From: Leptasterias polaris
Taxonomy: Eukaryota > Echinodermata > Asteroidea > Forcipulatida > Asteriidae
Assembly (NCBI GenBank): GCA_037783415.1
Contig: JAZGTN010000119.1
Location: 4,472,001-4,536,000 of the forward strand
DNA: 64,000 nucleotides
Direction: 5' to 3'
Shown here: in pieces, positions 34,564 to 46,527 of the stretch
How the letters are laid out: the number at the start of each line of letters is the position of its first letter
Numbering within the stretch: the first letter of the stretch is position 1
The notes under the pieces: generated by a model
Database searches by the model: none
Told to the model about the DNA's origin: nothing
The model's input: the letters and a program-made list of their open reading frames with translations, nothing else
Program-made: the position numbers and the translations under genes

Positions 34564-35046
34564 TTAAATACGAAACCTTTTGTTTTCGTGTTTCCTGCTG
34601 CACCTGTTTCCTGCTGCACCTGTTCTTGTCCCAAAGAAAACATGTACCGAGAGCATGGTTCATTACAGCAGGCTTGAAATCATCATTATAGTCTAGAAAT
34701 TATTACCGAAACAGGATTAAGTCACATTTTTGTTTACCATTTCCTCCCCCAATTGTGAAAAACATGCTCCAGATTTCACAAATAATTCTCATTTTGTAAG
34801 TCGAATAATTTAAGTATGAAAGAATTGTTAAAAAAATAATAATACGTTGACAAAATAAATAATTGTACTAGTAATAATGATAAAACAGTACAAAATCTGA
34901 CAAAAGAGACATTCAAGGGCACTATTATGTTGGGGCTGTATAGGGACCTTCATAACATCCGACACATAAACCTTATAACAGTTCACATTAAAAACCTGGA
35001 GAAAGAATCGATTTAGTTGTCTGTGCTAACACAGGTTCAAGTTTAT
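34564..35046. other. Non-coding intergenic sequence
   Basis: It contains a short direct repeat (TTTCCTGCTGCACCTG twice at about 34,589-34,622) and otherwise AT-rich unique sequence. No gene seen. Confidence 0.4.
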
Positions 35047-35105
35047 TCTTGGAAATACGGAATTCAATGATAACATTTATATCATTGAATTCCGTATTTC
35101 CAAGA
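35047..35105. repeat. Perfect hairpin, 26-bp arms and 7-nt loop
   Basis: Left arm 35,047-35,072 (TCTTGGAAATACGGAATTCA, then ATGATA) is the exact reverse complement of 35,080-35,105, with a 7-base loop. It is long enough to form a cruciform or, if transcribed, a miRNA-like stem. No conserved precursor flanks are visible. It may be the footprint of a small foldback element. Confidence 0.85.
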
Positions 35106-35239
35106 TATGTTATCATTAATTTCTGCGCTTCTGACAAATGTAACTCTGAAAACCGCAACAACTAGGGTGTATGATTCTGTGTTTCAATGATAAATTTTCT
35201 CGGTAATGCAGTAACATGATGGTCATATTATACGCTTCC

Positions 35240-35270
35240 GTAGATTTCCCGATTGGTTGCGAAATATAAA
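35240..35270 (+). promoter_or_regulatory. Degenerate kappaB/TATA cassette 2
   Basis: GTAGATTTCC occupies the kappaB position but has lost the leading GGG. TATAAA at 35,265 is retained at the same 25-bp spacing, with CCAAT (as ATTGG) between them. CRE-like GTGACGTCG follows at about 35,310. It aligns with 47,646 and 51,520. Confidence 0.4.
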
Positions 35271-35809
35271 AGCGCCAAAAATATTGCACTTGGGTAGGCG
35301 ATTTATTCTCGTGACGTCGTGAATCTAGACTATACCATTGGTCAAATACACAGAAGACCACCGATACCATTGGTAAATTGTTCACAGAAGACCACCCATA
35401 CCATTGGTCAAGCGCATTGACGAAGACGTTGTGCAACCATGCCTTTTTTACCTATAATTTGACATTTTACCAGGTGTGTCTCATTTAACATCAAGTGGTG
35501 CTGTGGTGCTGTGGTGCTGTTTCCAATTTGGAGAGTATTTTAGTGTAAACTTAATATAACTTTCATCCAGAGATTATACTAAACTAACGTTAAAACAAAG
35601 CCTAGTCAAGGTTTTTTTTTTTCTCAACTTGGAACTTTTTTCTCTGGTTGGAATTTTCTCCGAAACTGGACCCAATCGCCCAAACACCTGTCGGTAAGCA
35701 AGTGTGCAAAGTTGAAGTTTTCTGTTATTGCTGAGCAACATGAACATTTGGGCAGGTTCATCAATAACTTAATAACTTTTACACCCATTGTAGAGAAAAC
35801 TTCCGCCAG

Positions 35810-35940
35810 TCAGACATGCGCAGAATCATGTCAAAAGAGGTTAACTTAAAACAGGGGAGCATTTGGAGACAACAAAACAAGCTTTTTAGGGCAACAACAA
35901 ATCTACAAGGAAAGAAATATCATGGCGTGATATAGGATTT
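35810..35940 (+). pseudogene. Exon 3 fragment fused to the intron 2 minisatellite
   Basis: The frame contains QGSIWRQQNKLF-type residues, matching the QGSIWRQQNQPF segment of copy D exon 3 (60,115-60,180). It then passes directly into the 68-bp minisatellite. Similar fragments are at 47,870-47,995 and 52,430-52,700. An exon 3 piece upstream of intron 2 shows rearrangement rather than simple tandem duplication. Confidence 0.7.
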
Positions 35941-36415
35941 GAAACTTTGCTTGGTGATGATACAATCTAGTAAGGTTTGCAGTAACACCATGTACATGAG
36001 TAGGATTTGAAACTTTGCATGGTGGATATACAATTTAGTGAGGTTTGCAGTAACACCATGTACATGAGTAGGATTTGAAACTGTGCATGGTGGATATACA
36101 ATTTAGTGAGGTTTGCAGTAACACCATGTACATGAGTAGGATTTGAAACTTTGCATGGTGGATATACAATTTAGTGAGGTTTGCAGTAACACCATGTACA
36201 TGAGTAGGATTTGAAACTGTGCATGGTGGATATACAATTTAGTGAGGTTTGCAGTAACACCATGTACATGAGTAGGATTTGCAACTTTGCATGGTGGGAC
36301 AACAATTTAGTAAGGTTTGAGGTGACACCACGTTCTTCAAGTAAGATTTGAAAGTTTGCATGGTGGGACAACAATCATGTGAGATTTGCGGTTACACCAT
36401 TGTGTAGAACAAATT
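35937..36415 (+). repeat. 68-bp minisatellite, copy B intron 2, about 7 units
   Basis: Same unit as in copy A, with a local variant (GGTGGATATACAATTTAGTG) shared by five consecutive units, showing array-specific homogenisation. The array is followed by the tail of intron 2 and then cut by the LINE near 36,431. Confidence 0.95.
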
Positions 36416-36637
36416 GTGTTTCTAAGTAGTGATTTTTTATTTTTTTTTATTTATTTCATTTTCCGGGATAATACAAACAGTGAACTACAGACAAAACAAT
36501 TACATGTACAAATAACACTGAGTAGTAAACATAACAGAAAACAACACCCCAAAAGCTCCCGTAGGATTACCCAAAAGAAACAAGTTTCTGTCGAGGGGCT
36601 CTCCGAACTAATAGGATAACAGTGATTAATACATTTA

Positions 36638-36683
36638 GGATAAAATTCATTAAATAGAATATCTATAAAATTAAGCAGTTATT
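36638..36683. repeat. Direct repeat flanking the TAAA array, left copy
   Basis: TTAGGATAAAATTCATTAAA and about 26 further bases at 36,638 recur at about 37,717-37,762 with three or so differences. The TAAA array therefore lies between duplicated pieces of the LINE 3' region. Confidence 0.75.
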
Positions 36684-36745
36684 CAAAATATTAAAAAAAA
36701 ATAATAATAATAATACAATTAAAAATTACAATACATGTAAGTGTA

Positions 36746-37714
<969 letters not shown>

Positions 37715-37810
37715 TTTAGGATAAAATTCATTAAATAAAATATCTATAAAATTAAGGAGTTGATTTTTCAAAACAGGAAGTCAGGATAAAAATATCTTGG
37801 GAGGAAAACT

Positions 37811-40800
37811 CTAGAAAGCATGAGAGATGGGGTCTAGACTGAACAGATGATCACGTAAAGAATTGATGAGAGGTTTTGGGGAACGTTCCAGGCAAAGGTC
37901 TCGAACATCGGTGGAAAGTGAATTAAAAAACCTGGGAAAGAGTGTGAACAAAGAAAATTTGACACAGTTTGTCCGGCTGTACTGATGTTTGAAGAGGAGG
38001 GTGTGGATTTTCCTAGTGTTGGCCTGTGGGAGAAAATGTGTAGAAACAGAAATGTGATTGAAGAGACATTTAATGACAAAGGAAGCACTGAGGTATACAA
38101 GTCTGTTGTAGAGGGGAGGCAAGTGAAGTTTGGACAGGCGTTGTTCATAGGAAAGAGAAATAGCAACATTGTAATGGAAGCAAGATTTAGTGAAGCGACG
38201 TTGAATTGCCTCAAGGCATTGGATGTGGTTCTTTTGGTGAGGTAGCCAAACCGGCGCGGCATATTCCAAGATGGGCCTGCAGAGAGAACAATATAATTTG
38301 AGAAGAACTTCAGCATTTTTTGATTTCACAGTGCGTCGTATGAAGCCAGCAAGTTTAGAACACTTGGCACGAACAGAATTTACATGTTTGGTCCAGCTTA
38401 GGTCGTTCGAAAGAATAACACCAAGATATTTATAAGACGTGACAACATCAAGAGGTTCATCAGAATCTGCAAAAAAGTAAGGGGTTAGCAAGTGCTTCTT
38501 GGAGCGGGTGACATGCATAACTTTGCACTTGGTGGAGTTCAGTTGCATCTGATTATCAGAACACCATTTGGAAATAGAGTTGAGGTCATTCTGCAAAATG
38601 GGACTGTCATCATTACATCTAATAATCCTATACAAAACGGTGTCATCGGCATATTGAGGAAGAGAAGATTGAACATGATTTGGTAAGTCAGCTGTGAAGA
38701 AATTAAATAATATAGGACCAAGGACTGAGCCTTGGGGAACTCCTGAAGTTACTGGTATCCAGTCAGATCTAGCGCCCGAAAAGATGACTCGCTGTTCTCT
38801 GTTGGAAAGAAAATTACTGATCCATGAAAGTATGTTACCGCAAATTCCATATTGGTGTAACTTATGAAGGAGGATTGAATGGTCGCACTTGTCAAAGGCT
38901 TTAGACCAGTCAAGAAAGATTGCATCAATTCGAGGAGGATTGGAAACATCAAGAGCTCGGGACCAAGTGTCAAAGAGGGAGGTTAACTGAGTAGCACAGG
39001 AACGTCTGGGTTGAAATCCATGTTGGGAGTCGGGGATGATATAATGCTGAGAAGAATGGTCAAGTAGTTTCTTGCTTATAAAACCTTCAAGCATTTTACA
39101 AGGAACAGAAGTAAGGGAAATAGGTCTATAATTACCAATGTGAGATTTATCGCCATGTTTAAACAAAGGAACAACATTCGCTTGTTTCCAGGTGTGGGGA
39201 ACTACACCTGTTGAAAGACTAAAATTAAATATTTTAGTTAATGTTGGAACAATTGAAATGCCGGCTAGTTTAATAATTTTTGGAGATATGCCATCCAGGC
39301 CAGGGGGTTTGGATGGATTAAGTTTATCGACAGCCTTCATTACATCTGCTTGAGAAATATGAAAATTATGGAGAGGGCTTATACCAGGATGGGCAGCGCA
39401 GGATTCGAAGTCTGGAGGATGGTAGGAAGATTGCTGTGGAGAAAAGTTACTTTGGAAATTCACGTTAAAAGCATTAGCAATTGTACTTGGATCATAGAAG
39501 GTTTGGTTGTTGCAATTAAAAGTTGTATTTGATTGGTTCTTCCTCTTACTGTTAACAAAAGACCAAAAACGCTTGGGGTTGTCTTTACAATCTAGAGCTA
39601 AACTATGAACATAATCATTATACGAATTCCTTGTCAATCGATTAACCAGCGATCGTAATTCTTTGTATTTGTCCCATAAGTTAGCATTGTTTTTGTTCTT
39701 CACAGCACGTCTGTATGCTCGGTTCTTTCTTCTCGCCGCTTTGACTATGTCACTTGTAATCCATGGGGACCGGCGGTGTCCTTTGGAGGTGGCGATGGGG
39801 ACGACATCCTTCACTGCCGCATGGACAAGTGATGTGAAATTGTCCCATGTCTCGTCTACGTCAATTTCAAAGAACAGCTGCCACGGAATACATTGTAGGG
39901 TCATCTGAAAATCATGTTTGTCGACCTTGTGGAACTGGTGAAAGGTACGGCGGAGAAACTGGTATTTGGATGTTGTTGAAATCTGGAAGTGAACAGAGTC
40001 ATGGTCACTGTTGCCCAGACCAGGTTCTTTGCGGATATTCCGAGTCCAACTCGGGTCATTACAGAAAATGAGGTCCAACATGGTATCGTCACCATGTGGA
40101 TTTCGTCTTGTAGGGAAGAAGACCAGTTGAGACATGTTCAGGGATTCAATGATGGTAAGAACAGCAGCGGAGCGAGTGTTTAGAGATGGGGGGTTGTGTT
40201 CATCAGAGGATGCCGAGCAGGGTATTTGTAAGTTAAAGTCACCGAGAAGGAAGATTGCTTGAAATTGGTATGAGCAGGGAAGGATGCGGTTGATTGAGAA
40301 AGAAAGTGCTTCATCAAATCCTGTTGTTGAGGATGGAGGTCGATAACAAGTCCCGATGAGTAGTTTGCCCTTGTTGTGTGGAAGAATGACTTGGACCCAG
40401 ATGAGTTCACATTCTTTGAAGTTGGCTTGGAAGACGGAAGAGGGCTCAAATTCATCTCGTCGTGATGGCATTAGATTTGAGTTGCATGCAAAGAGCACAC
40501 CACCCCCATTGCGATTTCTGTCGCTCCTGAACAATTGATACTGTGAGGTGTCCAAAATTTCGGAGTCCATGATGTCAGGGCATAACCAGGTTTCAGTTAT
40601 GCAAGCGATGTCGATGCGGTTAAGGGTCAGTTCTGTCTGAAGATTGAGGGTTTTGTTTACCACACTGCGGGCATTTAGCAGGACACAATTCAAACTGGTA
40701 GAATTTTGATGGTCATGGGGCTGGCAAGATGTTGAAGGACCTGGATTTGGTTGAATGTCTCCTGACCTGATGAGTTGAAGTTGGAAGGTACAGTGGGAAT

Positions 40801-40957
40801 TACTGTAGTACAGAATTCTCTGCCCATGGTACATGGCATGTCCAGTCCTGGCTTTTACAGTTGATCTAGAAGGAACAAAGGTATCTCCATGACCACAGCT
40901 GATGAATATCAATAGCAGTGTGGCCAGCAGTTGCAGCTTAGTGGGATAAGCAGCCAT
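37811..40957 (-). CDS. LINE ORF: endonuclease and reverse transcriptase, 1048 residues
   Basis: It encodes an N-terminal hydrophobic leader (LQLLATLLLIFISCGHG), then SGDIQPNPGP at about 66-75. An apurinic-type endonuclease follows (LLNARSVVNK, ITETWL, RNGGGVLFA, GDFNLQ, SDHDSV). Then comes a reverse transcriptase with NYRPISLTS, FLDWSKAFD, GVPQGSVLGP and the catalytic YADD near residue 767. It ends with a C-terminal region without an obvious RNase H. Motif order and the NPGP leader match CR1/L2-group elements. NPGP preceded by D-I-Q is close to the 2A skipping motif (D-x-E-x-NPGP), but E is replaced by Q. All motifs are intact with no internal stop, so it may be competent. The clade is not certain from motifs alone. 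Confidence 0.92.
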   Translation of the reverse strand: MAAYPTKLQLLATLLLIFISCGHGDTFVPSRSTVKARTGHAMYHGQRILYYSNSHCTFQLQLIRSGDIQPNPGPSTSCQPHDHQNSTSLNCVLLNARSVVNKTLNLQTELTLNRIDIACITETWLCPDIMDSEILDTSQYQLFRSDRNRNGGGVLFACNSNLMPSRRDEFEPSSVFQANFKECELIWVQVILPHNKGKLLIGTCYRPPSSTTGFDEALSFSINRILPCSYQFQAIFLLGDFNLQIPCSASSDEHNPPSLNTRSAAVLTIIESLNMSQLVFFPTRRNPHGDDTMLDLIFCNDPSWTRNIRKEPGLGNSDHDSVHFQISTTSKYQFLRRTFHQFHKVDKHDFQMTLQCIPWQLFFEIDVDETWDNFTSLVHAAVKDVVPIATSKGHRRSPWITSDIVKAARRKNRAYRRAVKNKNNANLWDKYKELRSLVNRLTRNSYNDYVHSLALDCKDNPKRFWSFVNSKRKNQSNTTFNCNNQTFYDPSTIANAFNVNFQSNFSPQQSSYHPPDFESCAAHPGISPLHNFHISQADVMKAVDKLNPSKPPGLDGISPKIIKLAGISIVPTLTKIFNFSLSTGVVPHTWKQANVVPLFKHGDKSHIGNYRPISLTSVPCKMLEGFISKKLLDHSSQHYIIPDSQHGFQPRRSCATQLTSLFDTWSRALDVSNPPRIDAIFLDWSKAFDKCDHSILLHKLHQYGICGNILSWISNFLSNREQRVIFSGARSDWIPVTSGVPQGSVLGPILFNFFTADLPNHVQSSLPQYADDTVLYRIIRCNDDSPILQNDLNSISKWCSDNQMQLNSTKCKVMHVTRSKKHLLTPYFFADSDEPLDVVTSYKYLGVILSNDLSWTKHVNSVRAKCSKLAGFIRRTVKSKNAEVLLKLYCSLCRPILEYAAPVWLPHQKNHIQCLEAIQRRFTKSCFHYNVAISLSYEQRLSKLHLPPLYNRLVYLSASFVIKCLFNHISVSTHFLPQANTRKIHTLLFKHQYSRTNCVKFSLFTLFPRFFNSLSTDVRDLCLERSPKPLINSLRDHLFSLDPISHAF

Positions 40958-41290
40958 TGCAACAATGGCATCTGGTACTCACGGTTCAGTGGTCAGGAAG
41001 CTTCATGGCCCAAAATGGCTTCACTTTTCAGTTCAGAGAAGCAAGAAATCTAAAATGAATTTCACAAAATAACTCCACAACTCTGATGAAATTGAAGTAG
41101 AAAATGGTCTTGAACGATCACTGACATTAGCTGAGTAGACTGGTGATAAAAATCTTTGTTGGTTGGAACTCTGACCTTGCAAAAGCTTGTGACAAACGCA
41201 GAGCAGAGCAGTTAGGTTGTCTTTGTTGTAGTGAGTTCGAACCGATAGGGTTGACGAGTAGTAATGACCCAATGACTCTTCCTATTGTAG

Positions 41291-41399
41291 AAAGTGAGTT
41301 TCCGTCGGTCACACACGACGGCAGATGCGCCACAAGCCCTGTATCAAGAGTTTATCAGCAGGCCCAAGACTCATCGTCCCGTGAGTGGCCCAATTGACG
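41291..41399 (+). pseudogene. Copy B exon 3, 5' fragment
   Basis: Starts after TCCTATTGTAG, with TAG in place of CAG at the acceptor. It matches copy A 30,664-30,775. A 4-bp gain in GGTCACACACGACG relative to copy A shifts the frame. Homology stops at about 41,399 and resumes at about 44,958, after the intervening insertion. Confidence 0.8.
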
Positions 41400-41725
41400 A
41401 GTCAGTGCGCAGCGTTCGGAAAAGTGCTTCCTTTCATTTGTAGCGTATGCACGGCAGTGGCAGTTTTGCATATATAATGAGCTTGGAGGGCACATTTTCA
41501 AAAAATCATATTGTGAAAATCCAGCCATGTAAAAATATAAAAACGTAATATTATGAACGAGGGATGCTTCATTGTAATAACAAAAATCATGGAAGAATTT
41601 TTAATTGTTCAGAAATGAGAAATATCGGACGAGAAAAATTATCATCGTTGTACAAAAATAACGGTTTCCGAAAAAGTCCCTTTTCTAGCATTTAACGAAA
41701 TTGTGCAGAAAAACCTGAATCATGG

Positions 41726-42136
41726 GTGTTTAGGTACATTATTAATCTACTCATATACGCTATAGTCGTTTTTTCTGAAGCCACTCGAAACAGTCAGGGG
41801 CACCCTAAGTATCCGTCGCCGTCAGCGTTAACATTCTCGGTAGAAAAATCCGCCATTACTCGTTGGTCTACTGGGAGCCCGAATGTGATTGGTCAGAATG
41901 TGCAGCAAGCGTGCCAACTGACTAATCAGCTACTACGTAACAAAACGCAAGGCAACCATGGTTTGGCACGATTCCCTGCTCCGGTCATGCAATCTACGAG
42001 GGCTTGTGTTGACAAGAAACCGGTGCCCGACTATTATTCGTTAGTATGGTGTTTGGCCGGGTTTAGCATCAGTTATTTGGAAGGATCTGTATCGTTACGT
42101 CGAAGAAACCAAAACTGGCATAAACGCAACGGGTAA
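41726..42136 (+). CDS. Unrecognised 136-codon frame inside the insertion
   Basis: Begins MFRYIINLLIYAIVVF, a hydrophobic N-terminus, and continues with a polar region containing two Cys near the end. No family is recognised. It overlaps one copy of the 25-bp direct repeat. It may be a chance frame within the element's terminal region, and no promoter or splice context supports it. Confidence 0.15.
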   Translation: MFRYIINLLIYAIVVFSEATRNSQGHPKYPSPSALTFSVEKSAITRWSTGSPNVIGQNVQQACQLTNQLLRNKTQGNHGLARFPAPVMQSTRACVDKKPVPDYYSLVWCLAGFSISYLEGSVSLRRRNQNWHKRNG

Positions 42137-42739
42137 ATTGCTAGTTTAGGCCTAAATAATGATGGCCTTCCAATCCAATGCTATGGATACAAATATATTT
42201 GACAGTTTTAAAAATGAAATCTTTCTTTGTTTTGTTTTAAAGACTAAAGTCTTTCAAAACTCATATTATTTGTTCTCTTTTACTTTTCCAATGAAAGTTC
42301 AATTCCTGACCCTCACCCTGCCCCCCATCTATTTACTGTGAAATCTAACTTAAAAGCTGGGAATTCTGGTCAGCTCCAAATAAAATATATTCAATTACAT
42401 GTATTAAACCAAGAATAAACACAAGAATAAACCAAATGACAATTGTTCTTTTTCTTTTGTTATAATTGTACAAAACATTTATTTTAAAGTTTCTTTCAGC
42501 TGCATACATGCATGACCATGTAAATGTATAACAAAATAATGCTATTGCGTTATTGCGTTTCTGCGCACATGAAATGAGTGAAAAATGTGTGCTACATACA
42601 ACATTTGGCAGACATGTTGCTTTAAATGAAAATATAATAAAAATAACACTGCAGCAAGTGCCACTTTTGGTACTGTGAAACAATTTTAAAAGTAAAATGA
42701 AAACAAAATAAGTGTTGCTCAGTGAACAAAAATACCTGA

Positions 42740-42900
42740 GTGATCACTGCATAAATACAAATAAATAAACAATGGGGCAAGTGCCTTCGTATAAATAAAA
42801 TAAACATAAATATCAGTTTTGTTAAGTTTACAAAAATACATGATCACTGCATAAAACAAATAAATAAACACTGTGGCAAGTGCCTTGGTATAAATAAATC
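42740..42900. repeat. Two-copy diverged tandem duplication
   Basis: The block GTGATCACTGCATAAATACA..., AAATAAATAAACA.TG.GGCAAGTGCCTT.GTATAAATAAA recurs after about 105 bp. It lies immediately downstream (in minus sense) of the SGNH fragment. Confidence 0.65.
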
Positions 42901-42903
42901 AGA

Positions 42904-43122
42904 TCACAGATCATTCGTTCCAACATGAAGAACTACCACATGTGGTGGTGTGGATGGTAGATGTACGACAGTGTCTCTTACATAAGAAATTCTAGCACCC
43001 GGCAGAGTTGTTACACTATAGGAATAAACCAGTCACTGTTCATGTTCTCTGGTAGATATCTTGTGAGGGAGTCTCCAACTATCTTTACTTTAAACCATGG
43101 TAGGTCCGTCAGAGAGCTGGGC
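42904..43122 (-). pseudogene. SGNH/GDSL-hydrolase-like domain fragment, frameshifted
   Basis: After a minus-strand CAG acceptor at 43,123-43,125 the frame reads WFKVKIVGDSLTRYLPE, carrying the GDS block I. It hits a stop after IPIV. One frame over, it continues LPGARISYVRDTV, then VVVLHVGTNDL, which carries the G-x-N-D block III. Both blocks in order identify the SGNH fold. One frameshift and a final stop show decay. SGNH domains are known in some transposon proteins, which fits a transposon passenger or ORF. Confidence 0.65.
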
Positions 43123-44957
43123 CTGTATTGAAAGTTAGAATACAAAGATTTAAAAACTACTCCCAAATTTTAAGAAGCTATAAATAATAAACAAAGCATA
43201 CAAAATAAAGTGGAGAGAGAAAAAAGGTGTTCAAGTACATAGAATGACCGAATCAAAACATCATAAGTGATAAAATAGGGTAATATGATGTATCAAACAC
43301 AAATGTTTCGTTTTTCCATAAATTATAATCAATGTATGTAATAGTAATACTATGCCCCAACCTTTATCTGTTGGAGGATATATAATGTACCAGGAACAAA
43401 GACACTCAACCCACATAACACATATTAAATCTCCCTTATTTCTCACCATGTTGGTGGCTTGAGGAAGGTAATTCAAAACTAGGATGGACTGGTAAACAGC
43501 AGAACAAAAGATAATCCTGACACTGTATTGATAGAGGGCTGAATAGGGACCATCATGTTTACACAGACTCTTCCCCCACCCTTTGTTTAGTATGCTTGAC
43601 TGCTTGTGCTACCAGCAGTCTTTTTGTGATGATGTTGTTTTTCCTCACCCCATGTCACACAAGCTTATAAAATGTGGTTTAAGTTAGTCTCTAAAGTCTC
43701 ACTCTTCCCTTTTTCCCCACTTGGTACTACTACTAGTATTACTACACTAGGCAACACTTATTTACGAAGGCCGCTAACAGTAAAGGCATGAGTACAGCTT
43801 CCAAAAAAGACAAACACTTTTCAGAAACGGTTTACACAGACAGAGGACTGATCGATGACGTGGACTACAATTGGTACCAATAAATTGCCATCCCCCAGTG
43901 AAATATTTTCGTCTGTGTGAAATTTATCTCATGACATGTTTGACAAAAGCCTAACGTATGTTAAAGACTTAACTATAATTTACTGTCTGAAATATTAACA
44001 TGATGAAAAAACAGTATTATGAATGTGAAAAAAGTATTAACCAATTGATAAAATTGGAACTCATTTATTCATTATTTTCTCAACATCGTGCCAACAGATA
44101 TTTAATATATTTTAAGGTAATTAAAAAAATATATTCTGAGGTTTTGCATTGTCAGCAGTCTTAATTAAGCCACAATTCACAAAGACTCAACAATAACACT
44201 ACAGTAACACCAAGTATGACCTGATGACAAGGAAGTCATCAATGTACCCCTGCAGTTGTAGTGTACTGTAAAGAAAATAATAATGATTCCATGTTCCAAT
44301 CCTGCATCAAACCACCATGTGTTTTAAAAGTTCATGTTGCTGTTAAAAAGTACTGTTTAGTGTTTATTATCATTTTTGTCACGAAGATCATCAAAAAACA
44401 TGACAAAATAAATAGCGTCGTAAGAACAAGTAAAAAACACAAGGCCTTTTTCTCCCGCCATTTAATGATGACGTCACGTAAGCCAAAACGATACGGCAAA
44501 AAATAACGATTTTTGCAAAGGTTTTTGCACCGAAAAAAACATTAACGGATAAACCTGCAGAAGTGTATGTGGTACGTATCGAAAGAACGATCCTTCGTTT
44601 ATCAGAATATGGACTCCGTTTGTCTCAATCGTGCTCGAAACAGTCAGGGGCACCCTAAATGTAAAGCTAATCAACAAAAAGTGTGAAACTTTAATCACAT
44701 TTCAGAAGATAATTCACATGTATTTGGTACCTAAAATCGGGTAAAAATGTGTTTATTTTAAGATGAAAATGTTCAAAGAAACTTACCACTCCATCTTGAC
44801 CCAACACTGTCCTCCACTGCCCTCCTGTAGCTAGCCAATCTTGCAGGGTCGTCTCCGAACGCTCGCGCATTCACGCGAAATCTCGAAGGGTCCGAGACCG
44901 CCGTGCAGCTGCAAATAAAATCTGGTGTTCGGCCTCATTATCTAACACGCTGCGCAC

Positions 44958-46527
44958 GACCTGAGTGGCAGAGAGCCTTTTGGTCAGCTTAGGGAGGTCA
45001 CCATGTGTGGTCACTCTCTACATCCAGCTGACATTGGAGGCCATCCGGAGCATCGGAGTGTCGCAGCCATTGGCCAAGGACTTAGTGAGGGTCCAGAGTT
45101 GGAGATTTGTTTCGAAGCGGCTGGTTTAATTAAACAATTTATATACACAGCTTTGTCAGTAGCAGATTATGGTGTAGGGGTAATTACATGTAGCGTAGTT
45201 TCATATATAGCATGTACAAGTACAAAAACAGTGAAATATAACGAGGTAATTTTCTTTAAAGTTTCAATGATACTGAAATTGTTTGTTTCTGGTTTGTTGA
45301 AAACTATTGAAAGAACGGCCAGCATAGAACTTTTGAATTGCTTTATTCAAAACTACATTGAATGGAGGGAAATATTGGCACAATATTGGAGTGATATTTC
45401 ACCTATAATTCCACCAAGAGGTGTAGATCCAGCAGCATCAAAGGCGATAAGAAAAATATTGTTTGCAAAAATTTCATTCGCTCGGAAAGTGGAAGAGCTT
45501 CAAAGAAAGGGTTTTTACCAGATCTTTCTCGAGTGGTATAAAGCATCAAATATGGGCAGCCTGTGGGAGACGCATTCTCACGAGGGTTGTAAAACAACTG
45601 ATAAAGACAAAACAATCAACCAACAAGTAAGACAATGGATGGAATTAAAATGCAAGGAATTAAAATGCAAGAAATCGAAATACATGAATTCAAAATGCAT
45701 GCATATAAAACCCAAACAAACACTGGGCGGCTTCCGTATTGACGGTCAAACCATCTTTGCACTTTCAGGACAAGGCTACGCACAACAAGAATCAAAGTAC
45801 AAAGCCATAAACAAGTTGCAATATGAAAATGTTTACATTGTTAGCGAGCTCCCTAGTTATCACGAATTATTTCAATATATTGTAATTTTTATTCTTAATC
45901 TTGAGAAACCGAATGTTTTGAAAGGTTTTGAAGAAATTGTAAAAACATTAATAACTAATTGTGATCGACACGCTGCCCCTAAACCAAAATGATCTTGGGG
46001 GAAAAAGGATTCTAAATTAGTTCAAGAGATAAAAAAAAAAAAAATAATAATAATACAAAGTCTTGAGAAATTCGTTGAGAATTTCGTTAAGAATAAGGCC
46101 CCGTCCGTATCCACAGAAGGTGCTGGAGAGAGACTTTTATCGCACACCCTTTATCCTGACAGTGGACAAGAAGTGAGCGATTTTAGTGCAGAGGTAAAAA
46201 AATGCAAAAAGGATTGTTGAAACTTGTAACATTAAGAACGACGTGGTCGAATTTCCAGAACGATGTTTTCAAAATCTTGAGAAAGACCTCAGTCAAAACC
46301 ATTGTGCAGAAGATAATGCTATTTCATCGGCACTCCCGAAACTGCTCGGCTCCTCAAACAAACCAGTTCAAGTTATTGCAATGGATTCCAAAAACTTAAA
46401 GAAGCCCTGTGAAGCTTGCCGTAGAAAGATCCCTTATAGCTGCAAGGCCGTTGCGTTTTTGAGCGAACTTCGCATTCAACCTCATGAACTAGATACGTTA
46501 TATAAAATATTATGTAACGTCTACTAA
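44958..46527 (+). pseudogene. Copy B exon 3, main part: degenerate deaminase-like family member
   Basis: Homology to copy A resumes at GACCTGAGTGGCAG. The frame from 45,003 runs 329 codons, covering GHSLHPADIGGHPEHRSVA, a hydrophobic N region, a single repeat-equivalent (IEWREILAQYW) and the GGFRIDGQTIFALSGQGYA region, then stops at 45,992. After an A-rich stretch and frame changes, a second frame at 46,243-46,527 holds the C-terminal domain with HCAEDNAISSALPKLLG and KPCEACRRK. It lacks both the 40-residue array and the Lys-rich array, so it may resemble the ancestral, unexpanded form. With the LINE, the insertion, the frameshift and the internal stop, the gene as a whole cannot be functional. 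Confidence 0.8.

Larger units (their letters stand above)
41400..44957. mobile_element. Unclassified 3.6-kb insertion in exon 3 of copy B
   Basis: Copy A is continuous across the point where copy B is split, so this is an insertion. Its ends carry GTGCGCAGCGT (left, 41,404) and the reverse complement ACGCTGCGCAC (right, about 44,945), an 11-bp TIR. Inside, on the minus strand, are a candidate exon at 44,787-44,908 (AG acceptor, GTAAGT donor, ARAFGDDPARLASYRRAVED) and an SGNH-hydrolase-like fragment at 42,904-43,122. A 25-bp direct repeat starting CTCGAAACAGTCAGGGGCAC lies at 41,784 and 44,634. I infer a decayed DNA transposon. The superfamily is unknown and no transposase motif is seen. Confidence 0.6.

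Noticed and set aside
37834..38316. 160-codon minus-strand frame overlapping the LINE
   Set aside because: It overlaps the intact reverse-transcriptase frame, which carries all the family motifs.
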